Source of the DNA: Montifringilla adamsi
Lineage: Eukaryota; Chordata; Aves; Passeriformes; Passeridae
Assembly (NCBI GenBank): GCA_017590115.1
Contig: JAGGNK010008892.1
Location: 4,347,383 to 4,411,382, forward strand
Length of the DNA: 64,000 nt
Direction of reading: 5' to 3'
In this document: positions 38,198 to 50,247 of the stretch, piece after piece
How the letters are laid out: each line of letters begins with the position of its first letter
Position numbering within the stretch: position 1 is the first letter of the stretch
Notes under the pieces: generated by a model
The model's input: the letters and a program-made list of their open reading frames with translations, nothing else
Databases searched by the model: none
Told to the model about the DNA's origin: nothing
Program-made: the position numbers and the translations under genes

Positions 38198-41100
38198 ATG
38201 AAGGAAAATTCCACACCCTGCTAAAAGCAGAAGAGTTCAGGGAGGCAAAATGTACTTGGTCATGCTCTAATTGCATATGCCCTCCTTTTTTTGCTAGAGT
38301 TCTGAAGGGTTAAGGAGACATGCTGTTGTATAACTAAGATGTGTTTTAAAGCTTTCCCACCCAGAAGTCCAGTGAACTGATGTGAACAGTGTGTGACAGA
38401 AATGTACACAAACATTAGAAGATGGACACAGTAATGGGGTGATGCATCTCCAGTGCTTGCTCATCAGTGAACAAAACAGTATGTTACCAACACCACCTGG
38501 ACCACTTGGGTTCATGTAAAGCATCCTGGAGGGAACAGAGTTTGTTTGGAATATATGCTTGCTCCCTAACTGGTCAATAGAAGTAGTTTCTTGACTCTAT
38601 ATTTCAGCACCTCTCCTCAGAGGTTGTCTGATTTTTGGTAAAACCTTCATAAAATTTATTTGGGTTAAGAATCTTAGGGAAGAAGGGACCTTGTTAAAAT
38701 GGATGAAGTAATAAAAGCAAATAAATGTATTAGCTAACAGAGATTTAACTGTTTCTCATAAGCTAAAAAAGTTTTCCAATATTTGCATAAGGCAAAAACT
38801 ACCTTGTGTTCCGTGAAATTATCCTCCCAGCTTTTCTGACCAGCTTCAATCACTATGTAGATAAAAGTTCACTTTTTAGGATTTTGAAGTCTCATGTATT
38901 TATAGCTTTAAGTCCAGAAATGTCTTCTTTGACATGGGACCTCTGTTCTTCTTTTCCAAATACTTTTTACAAGTTAATAATGAAAAATAAGACTTTATCC
39001 CTACTAGACACAGGGTACAGTCATATACCAGCAATATTCATCATCCAGGTATTTAGCTACAACCTCACAGATCATGTTCTGATTTGAATACACTCGATTT
39101 TAACCCATCTTCTTATTAAATCTACTGCTGAAACGGTCTGTATTTCTTTCTAGTAGCTTGGAGTGTGGGTTTCTGGGGTTTTTTTTGGGTGGGTTTTTTT
39201 TTATGCCTTTTGTTTAGCAAAATATAAATATTGGTCATTTCCAGAGTTCTTCCACTCAAGACTCAAGCTTCTTTCTGTAGTCTGTTATGACACCTTAACC
39301 TCTGCTAGTGGCAGAGGACTACACAGGCAAGTAGTAGAAGAATCTCTGCTGTAGAGATGTTAAAATCTCCTGTATCTCTTCAGCTGCTGAGCTGCTGTAG
39401 GATCTCATACTTTGAGATGGCTTATTTGGACAGGACAACAGTGATTACACTGATGACCTGTCTTGATTGTCCTGATTCACCTGACAGTAGCATGAGGCTC
39501 TCTGAGGTTGCTGGCTACAGTTTAATATCTTGAGAGGACAATTGACTTGTAAGAGGCCAGGGAAGTAGTTTTGTAAAGTGGCAGTCAACCTGGGATGAGC
39601 AGATGGGCACTGATAGGGCAACAGAACTGTGCTGTGATGCTGGGATTGAAAGATTAAAGGATGTATAGGGAAGCAAAATGTAGAGCATGATTTTGGGGGG
39701 AAGAGGAAAAGATTTCTGAATCTAAGTGACAGCACTGGAGTGCAAAACACTTGGTTATGCTTTATAAAGTTAAAACAAAGGGTGGATAAGGACATATAAA
39801 CTGGCAGCAGATTGTGGTTTATGGTAATGACAGTCCCAGAGGAATGCCTTTCTCTTGGTGACATTGAACTAAATTGCATTACTCAAGATGTGTACTAAGG
39901 GTGGGTAATGAGATGTATGCATGGGAAAGAGGAGACTGCTGCTTTTATGATGGTGTGAAATGACTGGGATGAGTATGAGTGTGCCTGCACTTCTGAGAGT
40001 GGGTGCAGAGGAGGAGGGTGGATGCCAGGGCAGGGTGGGCTGAACAATTTCTGTTTGAAAGCCCTGTAGTTGAACTTGTTACAAGAAAGGGTCTTAGGTC
40101 ATAACCATTGACCTAAACTTTTCAAACTGAAGTTATGCCTTAAATGCCTAAAACTTTGCCTTTAGCTGAACTGAGATGCTTATTAAATTTTTTTATGCTG
40201 ATGTTTTGTGCTTTGAACTAAATTTGTATGTATATGGAAAACCTCTTGAAAACTGTTTTTGTGAGGCTGATGATGAGAAAATCATTGGTAAAGTTTCTAG
40301 CCTGGGTGTCCAGGCTGGAACAGATTGACTGTGTCTCAAACCTAAACCACCCCCCATCATAACTGCTCCAAAGTCTTGTGTGCCTGAAAGAAAGGAAATC
40401 CCAGTGGGTGGAAAGCACCCATATCTCTGCTTTCCTCAGTATGTCAGGGTAAGAAAACTTGTACCAGATCTTTCAGACTAGGTCCATTGTTCATCTAAAA
40501 TTCTCACCTTATTGCTGTAACTTTTATTATACTGTCAAACAACATGCCTTAATTTTGGTTTGTTGTGAAAGTGTTTGAATATTTTCTTTACAGTAGTTTA
40601 TAAAGATTTTTTGGATAATTTGTGACTTAGAAATCACAAAAAAGTGGGTAACAGGATACTCAGAATATCAAATCTGTGCTCACATGCAATCAAACTAGTT
40701 GTTAGCTGAACAGCATATATCCTCTGCTCAGGACATGGCTAGGGCTCTGACATCACTGGTGTAAACTGTCTCTGTCTATTCTGCTTTTCTCCCTGTAGAG
40801 AGAAGTTGTAGCTGTGTAGCCATTTGCGTCCAGGGACTGACCTGCCATGACAAATCTCCTTAGACCTGGCCCCTTGGGTGCAGAGTGGTGCTGTAGAGCT
40901 GTATCCATACCACTGAAAAGGAAGAGGGAAGCAGTGAAGACCCAGGAGCTTTGCAGTTGTGTTATCTGCTAATCAAATAAACATGTGCAGTGGTGCAGTG
41001 GTGAGGCCAGTAGGGAGGAAAGGAGTTAGTATGTACCTACAGTGTTGGGTGTTGGCATTTCAAGTGCTTTGTGCCAAGATGTCTCCACTGGTCTGGCTAC

Positions 41101-41472
41101 CTGTGTATCCTGTCAGTCAAGGATTCTTGCATTAGTGAGTAAAGGGCTACTCAACTCTCCAATTACCATCCTTTTGGCTATGTGACAGGGAAATGGATAA
41201 CTGTGATGTTCTCTAGGGTGTTCAGAAAGACCTTGTAAGAAGGTCTAGGATGCTGTTATGAAAAAGGAGAGTATCTTTCACTGCTCCTCTGAGTTTTTAA
41301 AATAACTCAGTCTTCTATATCTTTATCCTGAATTGCAGGTTACTGCCCACTCTTTTGGGTCTGGGTGTTGGGTATTTTGGGTTGGGTTTTTTAGCATTTT
41401 GGTTTGGCATTACTATTACTTTAAGGGTAGTGCCTTAAAACAAAGTTTGGTCAGTGGAATAACTGTGCTGTT

Positions 41473-41506
<34 letters not shown>

Positions 41507-44500
41507 GTGCCAGATTCTTAGTTTGGATTTCTAAACATTTGAGAAGCATCTGAATACATGGAAGAGACTTGCTGAGACTTGAGCATACCTGTCAGGGATG
41601 CAGCCTTTTGCCATTTCTTCCCATAGCAATGCCTTCTTTTCCCAAAAGCAGTGAGGAGCTTTTCCTTGAAGAACATGTCATCTTACAGCTGACTTGTTCC
41701 TGAGAGCAGAGAGTCTTTGCCAATGCTGACTGGAGTAAATTCACTTAGGCTGATGGCTGATGAAGGGATGCAGGATTTATAACTTATTTGAGTACCCATA
41801 TATCGCCCTCTGTGTCACTTGCTTATGATGGCCCTGCCAGAAGATAAAGAAGTGCAGGAGGCTCAATGCAGGCCATAGTGACAGGCCAGGGACAAATGTC
41901 TCTGTTGGGCAAATTGATTTGAATGGTTCTAGTGAAGTATCGGGCTGGGCTGAAAATATTATTGCATTCAGTGATCCAGCTAGCTTTGTATCCTGGTGGA
42001 ATTCCAAATGTGGGGAAAGTTAATTAAAGTAACGTGTGTATGTATTTTGTTTAGAATAGCAGGCATGGATTTTTTTAGACATCTCTTTATGCTAATCTTT
42101 TACCCATATCTTATCAATCTAAATACAGTCTTGTACTATTTCTAATGTAGTGGAATTGCCATGAGGCTGATAAATATCAGTTGTAATTTATAGGGTGTTT
42201 ATTCAGGTAATGGTGTACAGAACACTTTTTACAGCCCCTAGAGTCTAAACAGGCAGACACCTAAAGGCATAAAAATGCATTATGAAAAGACAGAAAACAG
42301 ACAAATTGTTTTATTTTCTGCAGGTAAAATTTAATGGACATAAAACTTAATATGGTGCTAAGAATCTGTGGTGGGTTTTTTTTTTCTTGTTTTTTTTATT
42401 TGTACAATGGTTGCAGAGCTTCAGGAAAAGTGGCTGGCATGAGGATTGTTTAATTATATTTTTCTGAAGCAGAATACCTTGTTTTCTTTTAAGTGTTGCC
42501 ATTGTGTCCCCTGTGAGTCTGAGCCAGCATTTCCCCCCCAGCTGTGAGACGCCTGACAGAGAGGGGCTGAGAATGGAGGTTGTGCAGAAGGGCAGCCTGC
42601 TGGCTCTGCAAGCTGTGCCTACAGAGCGGCTGGCACCCAGCTGATCCCAGAGGCTCTCGCTCCTTTTAGATGCTCTATGGTGCCCACCAGATCTTTTTGA
42701 TCACTTGGGCTTTAAAGAAAGTAAGCTGTTCTGTGCTAGCTCATGTCACTGCCTTCTATGTTGAGAGAACATTTCTGTACAGCCCTTAATAGCAGAGTGT
42801 TGTGGGATACGGCTGTCCCTGGGCTCCAGGTGGGTGTCAAGTCAGCACTGTGCAAGGCACCAGCATTATAGCTGTGTATGGTCCTTCTCCAACTGCAATT
42901 TGAGGAGCTTTCTTTATGTGCTCATAGATTTCTAATGCTGCTGGAAAATTGCTAACTGTTCTAACTCATAATTGTGGTTAGGGAAGCTGAGGTGAGGAAC
43001 AGAAGGTGGCACTTTGCTAAGTCGGGTTGCCATGTATTGGCCCAGAAAGCCAAGACTGGCCCATCTCTCTTTTCATCAAGGTACAGATCACACATTGTTT
43101 TTTCTAGTCATATTTCTTTGTTGCTGTATCCAATATTTTAAGCAAGGGCATTTAGAAAGCATTGGTAGCTGACAAATAATTTTCAACTTTTTCTTTTGAG
43201 ACATAACTCTTACCTCAGCCTTTTCTTTCACATAGCTTTCCTATCTACTTCTTCCTGTAAATGAGTGACAGGATGGGGATCACTGTTCTTTTCTGATTCA
43301 ATTGATTCCTCAGCAGTCTTGAATTGCAGTCATCTCCTGCAGTGTTGAGATGGCTTGTAGGACCCTGCTAGGAAAGCCTAGAGCATGCAGATTTGAGAAC
43401 AATCCAGCAAGAACTTGCTAGAGCTCAGACTGAAAATCATTTGGTCTCCCTTCTAATCTGTCATTTCCCATCAATACCATTATAGACGAGATTATCCCAA
43501 AAGGAACTGAAAATGCAGAGGGCTTTGACCAGTGAGTTGTGGGTAATTGGGGGAAATATTAGTGGAGTGCTCAGTCTCCTGCAGCCAGCAGTGGAGACAG
43601 GTGGCATGGCTCTGTGGCACAGTGTTGTGGCATGGAGACAAAATGTCAGTCAATCATGTTTTATTGCTTTAAATTCTTTCAGAGCAGAAACATAACAAAA
43701 TTAAGCCACAGCACTTGCTATATGTGAACAGTAAATATACAAGAAATGCATCACAAATTGCAAAGTTGCTGGTCCAGCATATACTATACTGACACAGAGT
43801 ATTCTGAACCAAGACTTGGCTCTGAGATTCCATTTTGCAGTCCAGCTCTATCACCATCCCAAGTACAGGAGTCAGATCAGATATACTCTCTTTTCTTTTA
43901 AAGATACTGCATATTCATTTCAGACCTCTGAACTATAACTTGAAGACTTCTGCTTAAATTTTCCCATTTCTTTCCTAGTATGAGGATCCACAGACAGGGC
44001 AGTAACTGACCAGATGATCCTGCAACTAGTGGTTTTCCTTTCTTATTCAAAATTAGTGGGAAGAGTCATTGTCGGACTATAAACTTCTTTAATTAAATAC
44101 AAATATCAGAGTTTTTTAATAAGCCTCTGGATTGGATGGACCCTGTAATGTAGTATCAGGGTTTTGTTGTGTGTGAATACTGTAATTAAGTATTGTTTTC
44201 AACCCTAGAAGTGGCTGCACTACATCAATTGCAACTGACAGCACAAATCTACCTCACAGGGACAGTTGATTGCTGACGTTTCCAACTATATTTTAATATC
44301 CTTGGAAAAATGTAGAAAGATGTAGAAAGCATGTATTCAGAATAATAAGGATATTATGGTGGCAAGTGTTCACTTCAAGCAAAAATTATTCATGTTGCTT
44401 AAGAAAGCAGTACTTTTGCTACAGATCTTGGAATAAATAATGTAGGGCCTTTTTATTAACTTTGTAAATAATGGCTCATGTCAGAGTCTAGACTTCCTCA

Positions 44501-44694
44501 TTGCTTCTTTGGAAAAATCTTTTATTAACTTTTTTAGGAATGGTGGCCACAGACAGCAGACATTGGTGTCTGATAAGTAATAAACTTATGAAGTGGATCT
44601 GATCTGTGCTGTTTCTTCCCCTGCCAAGGTGTGATGAGTTCTAACTCATCAGCCAATCAGTTTTTTATTTCTTGATCACAGTACTGGTGGTTCT
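38198..44694 (+). other. NRXN3 intron, no recognised gene
   Basis: AT-rich intron with a (T)28 run at 41476-41503, T/G-rich stretches near 39169-39206 and 41365-41407, and a GC-richer patch at about 42525-42720. Open frames (for example minus 39445-39879, 144 codons) have no recognisable domain. Confidence 0.55.
41476..41503. repeat. (T)28 homopolymer
   Basis: Uninterrupted run of 28 T followed by AATGTGCC. Confidence 0.95.
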
Positions 44695-44757
44695 TTGAAC
44701 AGTTTGGGTTGGAATGGACCTTATCCACCATCTAGTTCCAACCTCCACGTTTTCCAC
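44695..44757 (-). mobile_element. CR1 LINE 3' tail fragment, minus strand
   Basis: On the minus strand it reads GGAGGTTGGAACTAGATGG, then GGTCCATTCCAACCCAAAC, matching the last part of CR1 just before the terminal ATTCTATG units, which are decayed here. Read on the + strand, the element's 3' end is on the left. It is followed within about 60 bases by a CR1 piece in the opposite orientation. Confidence 0.75.
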
Positions 44758-44809
44758 ATGAAGAGCTGTTTCTTCAGGAAGGTAAAACAAAATGCCTATG
44801 TTTTGGCAT

Positions 44810-45005
44810 AAGGCATTGGTGTTCCCAGGGGGTCAGTGTTGGAGCTGATATTGCTTAATACATTCACTAATAAGTGAGGTGATAGGATGGAATAATCTCT
44901 CTTTAAGTTTTCAGGTAACACTAGATAGTGGAATCAATTGGTATGCCAAATGTCAGGGCTGCAATTCAAAGACACTGTCATGACCTGGAGAAATGGTTTG
45001 CTAAA
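44810..45005 (+). mobile_element. CR1 LINE reverse-transcriptase region fragment, decayed
   Basis: Contains GGTGTTCCCAGGGGGTCAGT, then TTGGAGCTGATATTGC, then GCTGCAATTCAAAGACA and GACCTGGAGAAATGG. These match, in order, the CR1 RT-domain segment around the fingers-palm block and the sequence just after the FADD motif. The FADD-equivalent (near AAGTTTTCAGGTAACAC) no longer encodes the aspartate pair, so the copy is dead. The right boundary is unclear; similarity fades after about 45005. Confidence 0.65.
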
Positions 45006-46774
45006 AGTATTAACCATCCTAAGCACTTCGTGGTTAGGGATGAATTTGGAATCTTGTTTCCAAGTGAGAATGGGGAAGCAATAGAGAGGCTAAAACATCC
45101 ATTGCATTCATTACAGGTCCAGAGGAATTTTGTAAGAGTACAGGTTTGATTGTCTTCTGCACTGGTTGTCCTTGTTCCTGTTGCCTGCCTAGCATCACAA
45201 AAAATGTAAGGCTACCAGATTTATAGCATAAGCAACTCTGAATCCTAGCTATGTCACTCCTCTTTTTGCTCCTATATGGATGTCTTTATGAGGCTTCAAG
45301 GAATAAAATCTGAAATAGTCAAACCAAGCAAATCGTATGTGGATTTTGTTTTTCCACCAAAGGCAGCACAGAAGATGGACTATTTGATGATCACTTGGCA
45401 TATTTGATGATCTCTATGGGTAACATGCAAGTTGTTGGGTTTGTGAAAAGCCAGTTTTTGTTTTTCAGGCAGTAGAAGTCAGCTGCTTCTTTCAACCTAC
45501 ATTTAAGACTAAGAGGTAATGACAATGAGGTAGAATAAAAGTCAGGTTATATTTGGAAGTCATGCAGTGTGTCCTCTGAATGAGGCTGCCTCAAATTTGA
45601 AGGCAAGTTGCACCCACTTGAACTTTATAGAATTTTAAAGCTCTCTATATGCAGAGAAAGGATTTCACTGGTAGTTTTAGAGAGCAGCATCTTCTCCACA
45701 CCTTCATATAGAATTTTCTTTAGATACACTAGGGTTATGTTGTTTCTGTTTTTGTCACTTTATTTAGATACTAGTTTCATTATGTCCTGTCACACAGAGA
45801 CCTAGCATATGACTAATGTGTATGTAGATTAACCTGGAAACTTGGAAGTTTGATTTTGCCTGAGTTTTACTTCCCTCTCCCCATGCTTTGTTTTCAAGTC
45901 TTGCTTGGATGTGTTTCTGAGTTGAAATGCCATCTTCTCAATGCTTCTTGGTGCCTGGAGGCACCTGGAACTCTGTGGGTCTGCTTTTGAGATGATATAT
46001 TTAGGGAGTAATCAGACATGAAGAATCATTGCTTCAGTTGCCAGCCTCTTTACTTTGTTCTCAGTTCTTTGTTACTCAGCTGGCCAACAGTACTGTGTTA
46101 AAGTTACATAGTTTTGAGTGAAATACATGTGTTACATGGTCTCCATTTGTTTGGGTTAGAGAGTGCCTGTCCCTTTAAAAATTATAAACTCTGTCAGGGA
46201 TTGTCGCAAATTATAACTATATATTCCTCATCTGTCCCAGAATATGAATGAACCACGAACTTCAAATGCAGCCACTCTAGCTTGCCACGTATCACTGAGC
46301 AGTCATTTTGTTTGTAAAAGCAATGACTGAAATCTTGTCAACTGCCACAATTAAAAAAAAAAAAAAAAAAAAAAGGAAGACACATATTCTGATTTTGATT
46401 TGATGTGAAAAAAAAAAAAAAATCAGTTCCAGCATTTAGGTCAAAGAAAGGCAACATGATCCATTCAGAGCCTGAGACACATTTTGGGAATGTATTGCTC
46501 ATTTTTAGCACCCCCATTTACTCTTTACATGACCTAAGAATACCAATTTACTTCCTCTCTTTTTCTTTCTGTTATCCATCACATAACATTTAATCTTTTT
46601 TCTTTCCTCATCACTTTGTTGGGAGCCATTTGAAAAAGCAAAATACAAGTTCTGCGTGTTCTTGTTGGAGGGATTCTTTTCTCCTTATACTTTGGATTTT
46701 GGTGTCCTGTCTATGTCCCTGGAACAATATACCTTTCCAGTTCCCCTGGATATTAGATCAGTAATCTGATCTTT
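45006..46774 (+). other. NRXN3 intron, no recognised gene
   Basis: AT-rich non-coding sequence with a small duplication of TATTTGATGATC (45382-45412) and two A runs, (A)22 at 46353-46374 and (A)15 at 46408-46422. Confidence 0.55.
46353..46422. repeat. Two neighbouring A runs, (A)22 and (A)15
   Basis: (A)22 at 46353-46374 and (A)15 at 46408-46422, separated by 33 bases of T-rich sequence. Confidence 0.93.
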
Positions 46775-46905
46775 AATTTGCATTCCTGTAATATGGGGAT
46801 AATGCTTTTATAAAACTCTTTGTCAAGTGCTTTGTATAGGAAAGGAATATGGTAGCCCCTGACAGCTTGTAGGGTTATATGGTGCTAAATAAGTGTTGCA
46901 CATCT
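46775..46905 (+). mobile_element. Possible ancient SINE (MIR-like) tail
   Basis: The order CCTGTAATATGGGGATAATG, then GTCAAGTGCTTTGTATAGG, then AGGGTTATATGG, then GCTAAATAAGTGTTG resembles old amniote SINE sequence ('ctgtaaaatggggataatg..aaagcgctttg..aataagtgttg'). MIR-type repeats are old and scarce in birds. Divergence is high, so the family call is tentative. Confidence 0.4.
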
Positions 46906-49220
46906 TAAAAACGGGCTTTGCTAGTCATGAGTTGGAAATCCAATCTAAAGAAAAGGAACATGATGGAACATAAACAGTTTTTCTGAGCAGTTTGTTTTAT
47001 GGAACTTCTGGCAGAGAAATGCTGTCAACAGCAAGAACTTACTGTAGGCTCCTCATGTCCTTTGGATCTGAGCATTTCTCTATTTCTCTTATGGATTATT
47101 GTTTATTTGTTCAGTAGATTGAACTGCGTGCTTGGAGACATTTCTGCAGAAAGTATTAACTCGTTGGGCTGTTGGGCCACACTTTCTACTCCCAGCTGCC
47201 CTCATCAGAAAGTTGTGTCCTACCCTAAGCAGCTGCTTTGGAGACAGCTGGCACAATCCAGCCACCCTTCAATTTGTGCTTGCTAGCAGCTGTCTGGCAT
47301 GTTGATATTTCTCAGATCATCCCTCTTTTTAATGAGGCAGCTCTGTGTGTGTGTTACTGTTGCTCCTGGCTGTGCTTTAGGTCCCAGAAAAATCTGTGAG
47401 TTCTTTGGTCGTTACAGTGAATTTTTCGGTGGCAACAGGATGGCTTGATATGTTGTTCCTGTGTTACAACAGATGTGGTGTTACAGTGTGGGAGAGGGAG
47501 GACCCTGATAGTCAGAAGTGCTACCTTAATGCTAGGCAGTGCTGTCCAGTCCTAGCTGCTGGACACTGCTGCTGTCTATGCTAATAACAGCTCTCATTTG
47601 TCCAGCACCTTTACTGGAAGAGGGCGTGAAGCAATTTATGAGCTGCATTCAGGCAATGTATCCACCTCTGATTTGAAATGAGACAAGTATGTGAATAGTG
47701 CACAACAAAGCTGCATGAGTTTCAGAAAATAGAAAATGTTGGATAATCACTGAAAGCTACTAGGTGAACGACAGGCTTATTGTTGCATGAAGGAGTGGAT
47801 AGCCACTGGATTCTCTTTAGATGTCTCCCTTTGAAGAGGACATCTGAGCCCAAGGGAAAGGCCAAGAACAGACTCATAAAGTCTGGATTATGGTGATTTG
47901 GCATTTACAATTATTTCCTTCCCAGGAGCTTCACAAATGTTTGTTTATCAGATCTTGGCACCTGGGAGGAGCCCAGAGCTACTGTTGAGCAAAAGCTCAT
48001 GTAACCAGAGCATTTAACAGGGATGCAACAGCTGGGCACATGCTCAACTGTGAGGCTGGTGAGTTTTAGAAATTAATCTGCTGTAGCTTTGTACACAGAT
48101 CTTTAGAATTGTGAGTGTGAGGAAGCCTGTTCAGTTTGTTAAATATTTGTGGAGCAGTTCCTGAAGTTTATTTAATGGGAGCTCTTTCAGTGATGAAATG
48201 CACTAATAGAATTAGTGCCAGGTGAATATGTGAACTGAAGCTGATGAACACCAAAACCCTCTGAACAACTTTTTATCTGTGGATTAAAATAATATTAACA
48301 AAGCTTATCAAGAACTGTCTCTCCTAAGTGGAGGTTCACAAATGAGTAATCACCTATATCTTACAACTAAGCATACATGTCACTCTGATTAAAAAGTATT
48401 CAGAAGAGGAGGGATAACAGAAGGATATTAGGATACTGTACATTAGGAAACATTCAGTTTTTCATTTGTTTTGGGTTAGTTTTTTTTTATTGTTTGGAGA
48501 CTGGAGTAATGGTGTGTATGTGTGGGCTGGTGCTTCTCTTCCTGTATAGGGCTGCTGAAGGTGGCTCTAGGATGCCATCACCTTTTTCAGGGTCTGAGCT
48601 GAAGGATAGAAAACAGACTTCCTTCTGTTCAAGTGCACAACTTGTGTAGAACCCTTTCTGTTGCTGCCTCTCCAAGTTTCTTTGTAGGTAGAGCTCTCTT
48701 GTTTCTCTGATTGCTCTGCATCTCAAATAGGGTTTCTTTTACTGCTTCCTAATGTGGCTTTGGAAAATTTCTGTAGCATTAGGAGAAGGACAGTTTTCTC
48801 CCTGAAGTCCTTCAGTCTTTCTTCAGCCCTTGACCTTATTATATGGGCTCCTTTTGTTCCTCCTCTTGCAGGGCAGAGAAGAGGAGGAAGGAATAACTGC
48901 AGCTGTACCATTGGTGCTGTTGACCAGGGGATTTAGGAAAGAGAAATTTCTGACAAACTAACACTGCTTAGGAAGAGAAACATGCTTCCACTCATGCAAG
49001 ACAGTGCAGAATGAATACCCTGAGGCAACTACAGTTCTTATCTGTTTCAGGTGAAGGGAGATATGCTGTTTGGAATCAGATTTGCTCAGGTGTTAGTGAC
49101 CTCCTGCCTCTACAGACTCCACCAGGACTTAATTACTATACTGCTGAAAAGTCATTAAGTTTCTTTCACCTAAGCAATAAAAAGCAGTGTGAGACAGAGG
49201 ACAAGGTGCTTTGGGAAAAG

Positions 49221-49252
<32 letters not shown>
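49221..49252. repeat. (A)32 run with upstream AATAAA
   Basis: 32 consecutive A, with an AATAAA hexamer at 49176-49181, 40 bases upstream. It could be a microsatellite or the tail of an unidentified retrocopy. Confidence 0.92.
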
Positions 49253-49257
<5 letters not shown>

Positions 49258-50152
49258 CATAGAAGAAATCAAATAGCAAAACAATTTTGTCCTGAAGGTG
49301 TTTAATTACATCTTTTGATGAGCCATGAGCCATGTTTGCTGCATGGCTCAGGAGTCAGTAAGGGAGAGTGAGTGTCTGGCTTGGTGAATAGTAAGTCACT
49401 TCTGGCTGTGCCAGTGAGAAAATATGTTGCCATGCCTGAGTTGCTCAATGTCCATACTCTCAACTTTCTGTTCAACTGAATCCCTATTTTTTTGGTTCTG
49501 CTTTAATACTGGTGATGATGATGTCCTCAAAATTTTTCTAAAGGCCCTGAAATAGGATGCTAAAGATCAGGTCTTTCTTAAGCCTTTTCTTCTCCAGGTG
49601 AAGAGAAAAGTGGTGTACTGAACTGAGGATCATTACTCAGGGCTCTCAGCATCAAAATGGAAAGTATCCTGAACCCATAAGTTCAGATTCCAGCAAGACT
49701 AGTTTTTTGCTCTCAATTCCCTTGCCATAAATGCAGAAATTCTGTTTTTCCTTAGGGCAATATACCTCTGATCAGTATAGCTGTTAAGGCATTATAACAT
49801 GTATGTAAGAGGAGCCTTAGATACATTAACTTGCTGGTTCAAGATGTTTATTTCAATCTTCATATTTACAAGAGACTTTGAAAGTGAGAACAAAATGCTG
49901 CCACAGCATTTGGTGGTGGTAGTGTGGAAGTTGTATTGCAGAGTAGACAAAAGGTCTTTGAAGGGCACACCTCCTGAGATGCTTTGAGGAGAGAGAAAGC
50001 CCTCAAGCACTTCCAGGATGGATGACTATGGACGTGCTTCTCTCAGTGTGACTATCCATAGAGAGAGGAGAATTACAGTATGGCTGATTCAAATACGACT
50101 GGTTTGAGACTCCAAAAGGGCATTCACAGTTAACTCTGGTACCAAAGCTGTT

Positions 50153-50247
50153 TTGCAAATGTTTGTACTGCGTGTTAGGGTTGTCTGCAGGCAACAGACA
50201 AGCCTAATGTTGCAAATGTGTGTTCATTCCCAGGTTAGGGTTGTCTG
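50153..50247. repeat. Imperfect tandem duplication, period about 58
   Basis: TTGCAAATGT, then GTTAGGGTTGTCTG, occurs at 50153-50187 and again at 50210-50247, with different sequence between the two shared blocks. Confidence 0.6.

Noticed and set aside
38660..38700. GAATCTTAGGGAAGAAGGGACC as a CR1 tail
   Set aside because: Only a few bases agree with the CR1 3' end and the terminal ATTCTATG units are missing.
39445..39879. Minus-strand open frame of 144 codons
   Set aside because: No domain, no splice context and ordinary intronic base composition; a chance frame.
44928..45149. Forward open frame of 73 codons
   Set aside because: Its first part is CR1-derived and out of the element's coding context; the rest has no recognisable similarity.
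47585..47690. Possible MIR-like core sequence
   Set aside because: Similarity is limited to a vague CAGCACCTTTA and GCAATTTATGAG; too weak to call.
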